A DNA stretch of 49,769 nt from Pseudomonas sp. (lineage in GTDB: Bacteria > Pseudomonadota > Gammaproteobacteria > Pseudomonadales > Pseudomonadaceae), in contig JAKUTK010000036.1 in NCBI GenBank assembly GCA_022448005.1, forward strand, positions 1-49,769, in the 5' to 3' direction. Shown here piece by piece: positions 18,020 to 27,695 of the stretch. The notes under the pieces are model-generated. The model saw nothing but the letters and a program-made list of their open reading frames with translations. It did not search any database and was not told the DNA's origin. How positions within the stretch are numbered: position 1 is the stretch's first letter; each line of letters starts with the position of its first letter. The position numbers and the translations under genes are program-made.

Positions 18020-19432
18020 TCAGCGCCAGATATTGTTGTTGATCTTGGCTTTCAACTCCGGGTAATCCGCGGCCTTGAACGTCGGCACCTCGCCCGCCTT
18101 GATCTGCGCCATATAGTCCTTGGTCAACTTCACCACCGTGCCGGAAAGCAGCGTGATTGCGATCAGGTTGATCGTCGCCATCAGCCCCATCGACGCATCC
18201 GCCGCGTTGAACACGGTCGTGACTGCCTCGTAAGCGCCCCAGATCACCATTCCCAATGCCGCCAGGCGCAGCAGGGTCAGCCCGAGTTTGTTACCGGCAC
18301 CCAGGAAGATCAGCGCGTTTTCCGCATAGGCGTAGTTGGCGACAATCGAGGTAAAGGCGAAAAACAGAATGGCGATGGCGATGAAGTAGGTCCCAGCCAC
18401 GCCGATGTGGCTTTCCATTGCCTGCTGGGTGAGCTGCGTGCCGGTCACACCCGAACCGGGCTCCAGAACGCCCGACAGAAGAATCATCACCGCGGTCGCG
18501 GTGCAGATGACGATGGTGTCGATGAACACGCCCATCGCCTGCACCAGCCCCTGGGAAGAAGGATGATGGGGCGCTGGGGTCGCGGTCGCCGCCACGTTGG
18601 GTGCCGAGCCCATGCCTGCCTCGTTGGAGAACAAGCCGCGCTTGATGCCATTGAGCATCGCCGCGGTCACCGAGCCGGCGACACCACCGGCGGCTTCTTC
18701 GAGGCCAAAGGCGCTGCGGACGATGGTCATCAGCACGCCTGGCACCTCGGTGATGTTCATCAGCAACACGACCAGTGCCATCAGCACATACAGGCCCGCC
18801 ATCAGCGGCACCACCAGCTCGGCGAAGCGCGCGATGGAGCGCAGCCCACCGAAGATCACCAGCCCGGCGAGAATGGCGATGGCAATGCCAACCCAGAGTT
18901 TCGGGACACCAAACGCGCCCTCCATGGCGTCGGCGATGGAATTGGCCTGCACCGCGTTGAACACCAGCCCGAACGAGATGATCAGCGCCACGGAAAACAC
19001 GCCGCCAGCCCACGGCGCCTTCAGACCCTTGGCAATGTAGAACGCCGGGCCGCCCCGGTACTGACCCTCCCCGTCGCGCACCTTGTACAGCTGCGCGAGT
19101 GAGCTTTCCGCATAGGCCGTGGCCATGCCCACCAGCGCGACAACCCACATCCAGAAGATCGCGCCGGCACCGCCCAGGTAAAGCGCAACGGCTACCCCGG
19201 CCAGGTTGCCGGTGCCGACCCGCGACGCAAGGCTGGTACACAATGCCTGGAACGGTGAGATACCTGACGAATCGCTTTGTCGCGCGCCTCTGATTGCCCG
19301 AACCATCTCACCGAAATGCAGAAACTGCAGGAAGCCCAGGCGGATGGTGAAGAACACACCCACCGCAAGCAGCCCATAGATGAGAACGTAGCCCCAGAAG
19401 ATGGTGTTTAGAAAGTCGACGATGAAAGTCAT
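18020..19432 (-). CDS. Sodium:alanine symporter, AGCS family
   Basis: This 470-aa membrane transporter shows the AGCS framework: FFTIRLGFLQFLHFGEMVRAIRG near the N-terminus, SLASRVGTGNLAGVAVAL, the GGPAFYIAKGL segment and NEAGMGSAPNVAATA. AGCS proteins co-import alanine or glycine with Na+ or H+. It is transcribed alone. The 228 bp upstream (19433-19660) hold no other gene that I can see. Confidence 0.92.
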   Translation of the reverse strand: MTFIVDFLNTIFWGYVLIYGLLAVGVFFTIRLGFLQFLHFGEMVRAIRGARQSDSSGISPFQALCTSLASRVGTGNLAGVAVALYLGGAGAIFWMWVVALVGMATAYAESSLAQLYKVRDGEGQYRGGPAFYIAKGLKAPWAGGVFSVALIISFGLVFNAVQANSIADAMEGAFGVPKLWVGIAIAILAGLVIFGGLRSIARFAELVVPLMAGLYVLMALVVLLMNITEVPGVLMTIVRSAFGLEEAAGGVAGSVTAAMLNGIKRGLFSNEAGMGSAPNVAATATPAPHHPSSQGLVQAMGVFIDTIVICTATAVMILLSGVLEPGSGVTGTQLTQQAMESHIGVAGTYFIAIAILFFAFTSIVANYAYAENALIFLGAGNKLGLTLLRLAALGMVIWGAYEAVTTVFNAADASMGLMATINLIAITLLSGTVVKLTKDYMAQIKAGEVPTFKAADYPELKAKINNNIWR

Positions 19433-19660
19433 GAAGGCGCCTTTTCGTGAGAAGCGTAAGGGGTACGGCTTACTCTAGTCGCTACGCTGGGTAGCACCAG
19501 CCAGAGCGCGTCGAGCAGCCAGGACGCAAGGTCGGAACCGACTCGCCCGCGAGGGTTCAATCGGAACGGCAAAGCCTGTCACCGCTACAGCTGCAGTGCC
19601 GCCCTAGCCCCCAGCTGCGACTGGCGTTATGGTCGGCACATCTCCATCCAAGGACGAATC

Positions 19661-20491
19661 ATGGCCGCCAAACCCAGCAACGCCCGTCAGCAGATTCATC
19701 TTGCGGTGCTTATCGACGCCGATAACGCCCCCGCCGCGATTGTCGAAGGCCTGTTCGAGGAAATCGCCAAATACGGCGTCGCCAGCGTCAAGCGCATCTA
19801 CGGCGACTGGACCAAGCCCAACCTGGGAAGCTGGAAAAAGGTCCTGCTCGACTATTCGATCCAGCCGATTCAGCAATTCGCCTACACCTCAGGCAAGAAC
19901 GCCACCGACAGCTCGCTGATCATCGATGCGATGGACTTGCTGTACACACGACGCTTCGACGGCTTCTGCCTGGTCTCGAGCGACAGCGACTTCACCCGTC
20001 TGGCCGCTCGAATCCGCGAAGAAGGCCTGACCGTCTACGGCTTTGGCGAACAGAAGACGCCCTCGCCCTTCGTTTCAGCCTGTGACAAGTTCATCTACAC
20101 CGAAATCCTTCGCGCCGACGCGCCCAAGACCTCACAGGAACCGCCCGCCAATGGCGACAAAACGCCTGCTCCTGTGTCTGCAGAGAAGAGCGACGACGAC
20201 GCCAAGAGCAGCGAAAAGAGCAGCCAGGTCAAAGCGCAGAAAGCTCCGGTGGAGTTCATCGCCAAGGTGCTGAGCGACATTGCCGATGATGAAGATGACT
20301 GGGTGCAGCTCGGCGAACTCGGCTCCAACATCAGCAAGCTCCGCCCCGCCTTCGACCCGCGCCTGTATGGCTTCAAGAAACTCAGTGACCTGATCAAATC
20401 GCACCCCAAGCGCTTCGAACTGGAGGCAAGAGGCACCACCTCGACCGGCGGCAAGGCGCTTTATGCCCGTAATCTCAAGTCGAACAGGTAG
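19661..20491 (+). CDS. NYN-domain nuclease-like protein with LOTUS/OST-HTH domain
   Basis: This 276-aa protein has an N-terminal NYN domain (PIN-like ribonuclease fold). Acidic metal-site residues are in LIDADN (17-22), DSSLIIDAMDLL and VSSDSDFTRLA. A charged Ser/Lys-rich linker (about 150-190) leads to a C-terminal OST-HTH/LOTUS domain (about 190-268) ending in HPKRFELEARG. The family is thought to process or bind RNA. The neighbours give no further clue. Confidence 0.87.
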   Translation: MAAKPSNARQQIHLAVLIDADNAPAAIVEGLFEEIAKYGVASVKRIYGDWTKPNLGSWKKVLLDYSIQPIQQFAYTSGKNATDSSLIIDAMDLLYTRRFDGFCLVSSDSDFTRLAARIREEGLTVYGFGEQKTPSPFVSACDKFIYTEILRADAPKTSQEPPANGDKTPAPVSAEKSDDDAKSSEKSSQVKAQKAPVEFIAKVLSDIADDEDDWVQLGELGSNISKLRPAFDPRLYGFKKLSDLIKSHPKRFELEARGTTSTGGKALYARNLKSNR

Positions 20492-20595
20492 CCCTGACTG
20501 AACGAGACCAGGCATCGCGCAACCAAATCGGCGTGCAGCACCGAACCCTCACCCCTCGAACCCTTCTAAGCAGTCATCGACTCGAGGAGGTTTCC

Positions 20596-21114
20596 ATGAC
20601 CAAGGCACTGCTCACCACCCTAGGTTTAGCCCTTTGCGCCCCTGTTGCGTTTGCCCAGACACCCAAGCCCGACGTGATTACTCACCTGAACGGCCTGGAT
20701 ATAGAGGTCAGCGCCATGGGCGTGCCGACCTCTACCACCGAGGCTGGCGGTGAGCTGGTGGGGATTCGGGCGGTAAAGGTGATGAACAACACGGGTGATA
20801 CCGTGACCTGCGAATTTCACGTGCCGGACGATGCGCGGGCGGACACTTCCGCCCCGCCCGTTTTCAGCGTGAGCCCCAATACTCAGCGGGTAGAGCGAGT
20901 GCCAGGCGAATACTCCCCGGACCAGCCCTTTGCGGAACTGACCTGCCGCGGCGCCGCGCAAAGCATCGGCACGCCGACGGTCGAACCGACCAGCGAGCCG
21001 GAAGCCGAGCCCGCTGCCGACACCCCGCTCGAGACCGAGGCTTCACCAACGCCCCCCAGCGAAACGCCAGCCGACTCAACGCGGACTCGCGAAGGCGCGA
21101 GCCGCGATCGTTGA
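20596..21114 (+). CDS. Exported protein of unknown function with acidic tail
   Basis: This 172-aa protein has a clear signal peptide ending AFA-QTP (cleavage near residue 20). A compact domain of about 100 residues follows with two cysteines (CEFHVPDD and LTCRG). The tail is low-complexity and rich in Pro, Glu and Thr, with repeats of PTxEP type. ATG 20596 is chosen because GGAGG lies 7 bases upstream and the signal peptide starts there. I do not recognise the family. Confidence 0.72.
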   Translation: MTKALLTTLGLALCAPVAFAQTPKPDVITHLNGLDIEVSAMGVPTSTTEAGGELVGIRAVKVMNNTGDTVTCEFHVPDDARADTSAPPVFSVSPNTQRVERVPGEYSPDQPFAELTCRGAAQSIGTPTVEPTSEPEAEPAADTPLETEASPTPPSETPADSTRTREGASRDR

Positions 21115-21221
21115 TCCGGATCGGTCGGATGATGCGTCCGAAAACTACGGGCGCATCGGCTGCGGCACAGTGCCCGTGAGTTTCCGCTTCAGGCGGACGG
21201 CAACCAGAGACTACGGCGTTG

Positions 21222-22148
21222 CTAGCGCCGCTCTTCGCGGATGAAGGGAATGCCCAGCGCGCCCGGCTGATTGCCGCTGACGTGCTTGCCGCTGGCCACC
21301 CAGATCATCACCGCCAGGGTTACGGCGTAGGGTGTCATCAGCACGAAGTACTGCGGCAGGCGCACGCCAGCGGCAGCCAGCTGTGGGATCAGCGCCTCGA
21401 TGCAGCCGAACAGCAGTGCACCGGCCAGCGCCTTCCACGGCGACCAGCGCGCAAAAATCACCAGCGCCACGGCGATCCAGCCACGGCCACCGGTCATGTC
21501 GGCAATCCACAGTTTGGTACTGAGCACCGATATATAGCCCCCCGCGAGGCCGATCAGCGCGGAGCCGGCGAGAATCGCCGCCAGCCGGTAGCCCATTACG
21601 GAAATACCCGCCGCATCCGCCGCCTGTGGGTTCTCTCCAACCGCGCGCATCCGAAGCCCGGTAGTGCTGCGTGTCAGAAAGGCGACCACCGCGAGCACGA
21701 TCAAGGGCGTCATGAACACCAGCGGGTTCTGCACGAAGACTTTGCCCAGGAGCGGCAACTCCGACAGTGGCCACAGCTCGACCGCGCCCAACCCCTTCAC
21801 GGGCTTGTTGGTCCAGTCCAGCAGCGTGCCGAGCAGCCCGGTCAGCCCCTGGCAGAAGAACACCAGCGCCAACCCTGCGATCACCTGGTTGATCCGTAGC
21901 ACCAGCACCATCAGTGCGAACAGCAACGACACCACCGCTGCTGCAACCATGGCCAGGAACAGGGAGATTCCCGGCGTGCCGTAAGCCAGCTGCGCGCCGA
22001 TACCGGCCAACGCACCGACCAGCATCAGCCCTTCGGCGCCCAGCGACAGCACCCCGGCACGCTCGGTAAGAATCAGCCCCAGCGCTGCGAGGGCGAAAGG
22101 CACGGCGAAGTCCGGCGTATTGCCGAGCCAGTTGGCGATCATGTCCAT
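21222..22148 (-). CDS. BMP-type ABC transporter permease 2
   Basis: This 308-aa inner-membrane permease is of the RbsC-like type used by BMP-family nucleoside or purine importers. It shows the LTERAGVLSLGAEGLMLVGA signature near residues 28-47 and RAVGENPQAADAAGI in a cytoplasmic loop. Its ATG overlaps the stop of permease 1 by one base (TGATG). It is the last gene of the six-gene operon. Confidence 0.9.
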   Translation of the reverse strand: MDMIANWLGNTPDFAVPFALAALGLILTERAGVLSLGAEGLMLVGALAGIGAQLAYGTPGISLFLAMVAAAVVSLLFALMVLVLRINQVIAGLALVFFCQGLTGLLGTLLDWTNKPVKGLGAVELWPLSELPLLGKVFVQNPLVFMTPLIVLAVVAFLTRSTTGLRMRAVGENPQAADAAGISVMGYRLAAILAGSALIGLAGGYISVLSTKLWIADMTGGRGWIAVALVIFARWSPWKALAGALLFGCIEALIPQLAAAGVRLPQYFVLMTPYAVTLAVMIWVASGKHVSGNQPGALGIPFIREERR

Positions 22149-23284
22149 CAGCTTTCGCCTCCTTGAACGCGGCGGATACGGTGGCGGATAAAGAAATCCG
22201 ACGAGGCGACGCAGATCACCAGGATCGCCTGGATCAGCTGCACCATGGAAAAGGGGATCTGGTAGAACACCTGCAGGCTGCGCCCGGCAACGAACAGCAT
22301 CGCCATCAGCAATGCCACCACCAGCGCGGCCAGCGGATTGTTGCGCGCGAGAAAGGCAATCAGGATGCCGGAGAAGCCGTAGCCCTGATAGAACGACTGG
22401 GTCAGCCGTCCTTCCTGCCCCGCGGTGACCAGAAACCCGGCGATCCCGGCCATGGCGCCGGAAATCAGGACCGTGCCGATGATCATTTTCTGTACCGGCA
22501 CCCCGACGGCCCCTGCCACTCGCGGGTTGGCATCGACGAAGCGCAGGTACAACCCGGCGCGGGAAATGCCGAGAAACCACAGCGCCAGCAACGCGACGAC
22601 CACCGCCAGCGGCACCGCGGCACTGATGCCCTCGAACAGCTCGGGCAAGCGCTCGAATGGCTGGAACTGCGGCGAATAAGGAAACGAACTCTTCGGGTCC
22701 TTCCAGCTGCCGTAGAGCAGGTGCAGCAGGAAATTGATCGCCAGGTAATTGAGCATCAGCGTCGAGATGATCTCGTTGACCTTCAGCCGCAGCTTGAGCA
22801 GCACCGGCGCCAGCGCCCAGAGCAGGCCGCAGAAGATCGCCGCCGCCAGCATCAGCGGTAGCCGCAACGCGGGCGGGCCGACCTCGAACAGCGAAATCGC
22901 CGTGGCACCGATGGCGCCCCAGATCATCTGGCCTTCCAGGCCCAGGTTCCAGAATTTGGCGCGAAAGGCCATGCACCCGGCCAAGCCGACGAGAATCATC
23001 GGCGCGGCCTGGAACAAAACGGCCTTCAGGCTCTGCGCATCGAACACTGTGAGGATGACGAATTCGTTGAGCAGTTCGCCGGCCGGCACCCCGGCGGCGA
23101 CCAGAATCGCGGCGGAAATGCCCAGGCCGAGCAATAGCGCGAGACCGATAATCAGCGCCTGCCAATGCCAGGCCAGCTGCTGACGGATCTCCAAGGCGTA
23201 GCGACGCGACAGCAGCGGCTGTTTCGACCGCTTCGCCACTGACGCAGCCTGATCCAGCATCACGGGGCGTACCTGCTCATTCAT
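22148..23284 (-). CDS. BMP-type ABC transporter permease 1
   Basis: This 378-aa permease has the paired-permease signature MAFRAKFWNLGLEGQMIWGA and the VDANPRVAGAVGV loop, with a charged N-terminal extension of about 35 residues before the first helix. Its ATG overlaps the ATPase stop by four bases (ATGA). With permease 2 it would form the heterodimeric channel. Confidence 0.9.
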   Translation of the reverse strand: MNEQVRPVMLDQAASVAKRSKQPLLSRRYALEIRQQLAWHWQALIIGLALLLGLGISAAILVAAGVPAGELLNEFVILTVFDAQSLKAVLFQAAPMILVGLAGCMAFRAKFWNLGLEGQMIWGAIGATAISLFEVGPPALRLPLMLAAAIFCGLLWALAPVLLKLRLKVNEIISTLMLNYLAINFLLHLLYGSWKDPKSSFPYSPQFQPFERLPELFEGISAAVPLAVVVALLALWFLGISRAGLYLRFVDANPRVAGAVGVPVQKMIIGTVLISGAMAGIAGFLVTAGQEGRLTQSFYQGYGFSGILIAFLARNNPLAALVVALLMAMLFVAGRSLQVFYQIPFSMVQLIQAILVICVASSDFFIRHRIRRVQGGES

Positions 23285-24870
23285 GACCGAACCTCTTCTG
23301 GCTGACCCGCTGCATCACTGAGCTTTCGGTGAACAGGCTCTTCATGACTGACCATGGCCCTGCCGATGGCCTGTCGGTCAGCCGGGCGCTCGAATTCGGC
23401 CACCATGCGCCCGCCACTCATCACGCCGATGCGGTCGGCCAGGGCCAGCACTTCGTCGAGGTCTTCACTGATCACCAGCACAGCCGCGCCGGCGTCGCGA
23501 GCGGCACGCAGCCGGCCGTGCACCGCGGCGGTGGCGCGCACGTCCAACCCGCGGCTGGGGCTGTGCACCAGCACCAGTTGCGGGTCGCGGGAAAATTCGC
23601 GGGCAATCACCAGCTTCTGCGCGTTGCCTCCGGACAGCAGCGCAGCTTTCTGTTTCAGCGAGCGCACGCCCTGCACATCAAACCCGGCCACCGCCTCGGC
23701 GGCCTCGGCCTCCAGCCGCTTGCGCCACAGGTTGAAGAACGAGCCATAGCGCCCGCTGTGAACCTGCCCGACGCCGAAGTTCTCGGCCACCGACAGCTCG
23801 CCGGCCAGTGCCGTGCCGTAGCGGTCAGCGGGGATCGCAGCGATGCGCAGCTGGCGCCGCTGTTCCGGGCTGGCCCGGCGCAAGTCGCCGAAGCCCGCCA
23901 AGTCCAGCGTGCCCTGGCAGGGCTCGGGCAAGCCCATCAGCACGTTGGCCAGTTCACTCTGGCCGTTGCCGCCGACACCGGCGACGCCATAGATCTCGCC
24001 GGCACGCAGGCTCAGCGTCACGCCATTTAGCGCGCCATGTCCGCCAGCGCCCTTCGACCTGAGATCGCGCACCTGCAGCCGCACCTCGCCCGGGGTCGCC
24101 GGCTGATACTCGCTGGCCGGCGCGGAATCGCCTACGGTCAGGCGCACCAGCTCGGGCACCGAGACCGTCTGCGGGTCGAGGGTTTGAATCGTCCGTCCGC
24201 CACGCATCACGGTGACGCGGTCGGCAAAGCGCTTCACATCGCTCATCTTGTGGGTAACCAGGATCACCGCCGCGCCCTGGCGGGCAAAAGCACGCACCGT
24301 TTCCAGCAGGCGCTCGGCTTCCCCATCGGTCAGCACCGCTGTCGGCTCGTCGAGAATCAGGATCCGCGCCCCCGCCAGCAGCACCTTGAGAATTTCCACC
24401 CGCTGTTGCTCGGCCACGGACAGCGACTCGGTGACCTGCTGCGGGTCGATGGTGAAACCCAGCTCTGCTGCCTTGTCGCTGATCCGTTGCTCCAATGCGG
24501 CCAAGCGCTGCCGATGGCTGCCCGCGAAAGCGTGGTTGCCCGGCCCTTCGGGCAGGGCCAGCTGAATGTTCTCGGCCACGGTAAAAGGCTTCACCAGCTT
24601 GAAATGCTGATGAACCATGCCGATGTAGTAGCGGCTCGCATCGCGGGGGCCGCTGAGCCGCACCGCATTGTCATTGATCAACAGCGATCCGCTTTCCGGT
24701 GCGTACAAGCCAGCGGCGATGTTCATCAGCGAGGATTTGCCTGCGCCGTTCTCGCCAAGCAGCGCGTGCACTTCTCCCCACTTGGCGGTGAAGTCCGCCT
24801 GGGACAGGGCCATGAAGCCGTCGAACGACTTGCTCACCCCGGTCAGCTGGATCGCGTTGAGGTTACTCAT
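23281..24870 (-). CDS. BMP-type ABC transporter ATP-binding protein (two ABC domains)
   Basis: This 529-aa tandem ATPase is of the RbsA/YufO type. Domain 1 has Walker A GENGAGKS (39-46), an unusual signature LSVAEQQRVEI and Walker B ILILDEPTAVLT. Domain 2 has a degenerate Walker A (VGGNGQSE) and signature LSGGNAQKLVIARE. The degenerate second site is normal for sugar and nucleoside importers of this type. ATG 24870 overlaps the stop of the binding-protein gene by four bases, so the longer open frame further upstream is not used. Confidence 0.92.
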   Translation of the reverse strand: MSNLNAIQLTGVSKSFDGFMALSQADFTAKWGEVHALLGENGAGKSSLMNIAAGLYAPESGSLLINDNAVRLSGPRDASRYYIGMVHQHFKLVKPFTVAENIQLALPEGPGNHAFAGSHRQRLAALEQRISDKAAELGFTIDPQQVTESLSVAEQQRVEILKVLLAGARILILDEPTAVLTDGEAERLLETVRAFARQGAAVILVTHKMSDVKRFADRVTVMRGGRTIQTLDPQTVSVPELVRLTVGDSAPASEYQPATPGEVRLQVRDLRSKGAGGHGALNGVTLSLRAGEIYGVAGVGGNGQSELANVLMGLPEPCQGTLDLAGFGDLRRASPEQRRQLRIAAIPADRYGTALAGELSVAENFGVGQVHSGRYGSFFNLWRKRLEAEAAEAVAGFDVQGVRSLKQKAALLSGGNAQKLVIAREFSRDPQLVLVHSPSRGLDVRATAAVHGRLRAARDAGAAVLVISEDLDEVLALADRIGVMSGGRMVAEFERPADRQAIGRAMVSHEEPVHRKLSDAAGQPEEVRS

Positions 24871-25970
24871 TGCTGGGTGATCACTCCCTTGACGAACCAG
24901 TCCATCTGCCACAGCGCAGGGTCGGCCATGACCTCGCCGGCGGCGATGCGCTCGGTGCCGTCACGGTCGACCATGGGCCCGGCATAGATCTTCTTCTCGC
25001 CTTTGAGCAGCTCTTCGCGGGCGGCCATGATCTTCGCCTTGTCTGCTTCGGAAACCGCCGGGCCGCAGCAGGCCGCGTCGGTGCCGCCTTCGGCCATGGA
25101 CAGCAGCGCGCCGTTCTCCGGTGGCGTCCAGTTACCCGCACTGATCTTTTTCAGCTCCGGTGCAAGGAACTTGTCCCACACCCAGACCGAGGAGCAGACG
25201 GTGGCATCCGGGGCGAACTCGCGCATGTCTCGGTGGTGGCCGGTGCCGTGCACGCCGCGCTCCTGGGCGACGATCTGCGGTGTCGGGCTATCGACGTGTT
25301 GGCCGAGCACATCAGCGCCGGCGTCGATCAACGCCATGGCGGCGGCGCGTTCCTTGACCGGATCGTTCCACGCGCCGGTATAGACCACGGTGACAGTGGC
25401 GTCCGGGTTGATCTGCTGCGCGCCGAGGGCAAACGCATTGACCGTCCAGTTCACCTGACCGAAGGGGTTGGCCGCAACAAAGCCGAGCTTGCCGGTCTTC
25501 GACGCCGCGCCCGCGGCCATGCCGCACAGGTACTGACTTTCGTAGGTGCGCCCGTAGAAAGATTCGAGATTGCCGCTGTTGGTGGTGCCCGATCCGTTGA
25601 GGAACGCCACGTCAGGGTATTTTTCGGCCAGCTCTTTGAAGGTGTCCGAGTAGCCGAAGGCGGTACCGATGATGACGTTGGCGCCGCGCTGGATGAGGCG
25701 GTCCACGGCCGGGCGGATCGAAGAGGCGTTCTCCGGCACGCTTTCGACGTACTGGATCTTGGTATCCAGCTCGGTTTCGAGCTTCTGCCGCGCCTCATCA
25801 AAGGCCTGGGTCCAGCCGCCGTCATTGCGCGGGCTGATGTAGAGCATGGCGATCTTCGCCGGTTTATCGAGGGTCAGCCCCTCACTTTGCTGCGCCGAGG
25901 CGACGCCAACAGTCGTCGCCAGCCCGAGAGCCACCGCCGCACACAAGGTCCGTTTCATCTGATTGAGCAT
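24867..25970 (-). CDS. BMP-family substrate-binding protein of an ABC importer
   Basis: This 367-aa periplasmic protein has a signal peptide ending VASA-QQ and the BMP (Med/PnrA-like) fold: IAMLYISPRNDGGWTQAFDEA, NVIIGTAFGYSDTF, FLNGSGT and PTPQIVAQERG. BMP proteins usually bind nucleosides, purines or related compounds. The ATG at 25970 has AGGA 10 bases upstream. The oxygenase and VOC genes directly upstream suggest that the imported compound is then oxidised. Confidence 0.9.
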   Translation of the reverse strand: MLNQMKRTLCAAVALGLATTVGVASAQQSEGLTLDKPAKIAMLYISPRNDGGWTQAFDEARQKLETELDTKIQYVESVPENASSIRPAVDRLIQRGANVIIGTAFGYSDTFKELAEKYPDVAFLNGSGTTNSGNLESFYGRTYESQYLCGMAAGAASKTGKLGFVAANPFGQVNWTVNAFALGAQQINPDATVTVVYTGAWNDPVKERAAAMALIDAGADVLGQHVDSPTPQIVAQERGVHGTGHHRDMREFAPDATVCSSVWVWDKFLAPELKKISAGNWTPPENGALLSMAEGGTDAACCGPAVSEADKAKIMAAREELLKGEKKIYAGPMVDRDGTERIAAGEVMADPALWQMDWFVKGVITQQ

Positions 25971-25995
25971 TTTTGGTCTTCCTGAGGTTGGCACG

Positions 25996-26382
25996 TCAAA
26001 GCATGTGGTTGATGCGAAACACGTTGTTTTCCGGGTCCAGCAACACCGCCTGATACCAGTGGTAGTAGGTCTCGTACGGCGCCTTGATCAGCGTCGCGCC
26101 CATGGCGACGGCAACGGGCACCAGGCGATCGACCTCCTCTTTCGAGTCGACGTCGATGTTCAGCAGGAACTTGCAGCCGCGTGTGTCCGCGTACTCATCC
26201 AGATGCAGCAGCTCGTAAGCGTCCGGCGCGTTGAAGCCGATGCAGCTCTTGCCGGTATCCAGCCCGCGAAAGATCGGTGAGGCGATCTCGGGGATGTTCC
26301 GGAAGCCGAACAGCTCACGGTAGAAACCGCTCAGCGCCTCGATGTCGCGGGCAAAGACGTTGACGTAGGACAGCGTACTCAT
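25996..26382 (-). CDS. VOC-superfamily (glyoxalase/dioxygenase-like) protein
   Basis: This 128-aa protein has the vicinal-oxygen-chelate start, STLSYVNVFARDIEALSGFYRELFGF, and the end, QAVLLDPENNVFRINHML, with a middle strand LLHLDEYADTRGCKFLLNIDV. VOC enzymes are metal-dependent lyases, isomerases or dioxygenases, and the substrate cannot be read from sequence. ATG 26382 overlaps the oxygenase stop by four bases, and the BMP gene follows 25 bp later. Confidence 0.85.
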   Translation of the reverse strand: MSTLSYVNVFARDIEALSGFYRELFGFRNIPEIASPIFRGLDTGKSCIGFNAPDAYELLHLDEYADTRGCKFLLNIDVDSKEEVDRLVPVAVAMGATLIKAPYETYYHWYQAVLLDPENNVFRINHML

Positions 26383-27389
26383 GCGACCTCCAGGCCTTTG
26401 CCGAAGGTGGTCTGCTTGACGAACTTGGAGAGCAGGTTGTCGCCGGAGGTTACCGGCGCGTGGCGCGGCGGATTGGCGGCGCTGCAACAACCCGGCAGGC
26501 ACTCGATCAGCGCGTCGTAGTTGGGCTGGTGGAAGAACACCAGTGACTGGCGGCCGTTGTCGACGGCGCTGTCGGCCGGCGGATTGACCACCCGGTGCAG
26601 GGTGGAAATCCACTGATCGTTGGTCCACTGCATCATCAGGTCGCCGATGTTCACCGCAAAACCGTTCTCTACATAAGGCACATTCACCCAGTCGCCCTGG
26701 CTGTTGCGCGCCTGCAGACCGCCCAACGCGTTGTCCGGCTTGACGATGGTCAGGCTGCCGTAATCGGTATGGGCACCGGCGCGTAGCTGACCCGGCTCCA
26801 CCGCGCCTTTGAGGTCCGGATAGCTGAGGCTGCGGAACATGCTGATGTGCTTGTCTATCTTGTCGTCGAAGAAGGTTTCCGGCAGCGCCAGCGCCAGGGC
26901 GAAGATGCGCATCAGCGACTGCGCCAATTCGCTCATGGCGGCGAAATACTCGCGATAAGCCTGCTCGAAGCCTTCGATGTTGACGGGCCAGACATTCGGC
27001 GCGAAATGCGGGCCAGCAGCGGCGCAACGGTAGTAGTCCTCAGCCGGCACATCGCTCGGCCCGATGGAGAAGGATTCCTTGAGATCGCCCGGCGCCGCCT
27101 CCTCCAGTGAGTACGACAGGCTCTCCTCGGCGACGGCACTGTAGCCACGCACCATGTCAGGGCTGGGCCGGTCGACCTTGCGCTTTTCCGGGAGTGGCAA
27201 AGCGAAGAATTGCCGCGTCAACCGCGACACGCGCTCGATCAGTTCCGTGGGGATCTGATGGTTGGTGATGACCAGAAATCCAATGTCGCGGCAGGCCTGG
27301 TCGACGGCCTTGGCAACCTGGGTTTTACCCTCCGGGGTGCCGGAAAAGTACGGCGCCAGGTCGATGATGGGAACGTATTGCAGAGTCAT
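26379..27389 (-). CDS. Isopenicillin-N-synthase-family Fe(II) oxygenase
   Basis: This 336-aa non-haem iron enzyme has an N-terminal DIOX_N region (VPIIDLAPYF, ACRDIGFLVITNHQIP) and the iron facial triad His207-x-Asp209 (AHTDYGSLT) and His265 (STLHRVVNP). Arg280-x-Ser282 (GRQSLVFF) is the usual 2-oxoglutarate clamp. It probably hydroxylates or oxidises a small molecule brought in by the ABC importer of the same operon. ATG 27389 is chosen because AGGAG lies about 11 bases upstream. It is the first gene of the operon. Confidence 0.9.
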   Translation of the reverse strand: MTLQYVPIIDLAPYFSGTPEGKTQVAKAVDQACRDIGFLVITNHQIPTELIERVSRLTRQFFALPLPEKRKVDRPSPDMVRGYSAVAEESLSYSLEEAAPGDLKESFSIGPSDVPAEDYYRCAAAGPHFAPNVWPVNIEGFEQAYREYFAAMSELAQSLMRIFALALALPETFFDDKIDKHISMFRSLSYPDLKGAVEPGQLRAGAHTDYGSLTIVKPDNALGGLQARNSQGDWVNVPYVENGFAVNIGDLMMQWTNDQWISTLHRVVNPPADSAVDNGRQSLVFFHQPNYDALIECLPGCCSAANPPRHAPVTSGDNLLSKFVKQTTFGKGLEVA

Positions 27390-27523
27390 GGATGACGCAC
27401 TCCTCTGTCGCAAGGCTGAACCTGAGCGCGTCGCCAGTGGCGCGGGCGCTTCTCTGTTTGCACGCCGCCGTCCGCTTGCACGCTAGGACGACAGGAGAGG
27501 ACAGAGCAGAAAGCGTGCCACCG

Positions 27524-27540
27524 ATTCAATTGGATTGAAT
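27524..27540. promoter_or_regulatory. Perfect inverted repeat, candidate operator of the oxygenase/BMP operon
   Basis: ATTCAAT-TGG-ATTGAAT is a perfect 7-3-7 palindrome in an otherwise GC-rich genome. It lies 135 bp upstream of the oxygenase start. The protein that would bind it is unknown, and no regulator gene is adjacent. Confidence 0.5.
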
Positions 27541-27695
27541 ATCAATGAGTTAACCGCACAGCGATGCAAGACCGGATCAAATGGTCCGCTTCGGAGCACT
27601 TGGTTTGTGCGTCAAGCACGAAAAGCGGGCGCTCACGACAATCAGGTGGCGGCTGTCAGCACGGATCCGGTCGTCGACCCCACAGCCACGGCTTA

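Noticed and set aside
22148..23165. Long minus-strand frame running from inside permease 1 into permease 2
   Set aside because: Only the part from ATG 22148 encodes the second permease. The upstream part is an out-of-frame reading of permease 1 and is Arg/Gly-rich nonsense.
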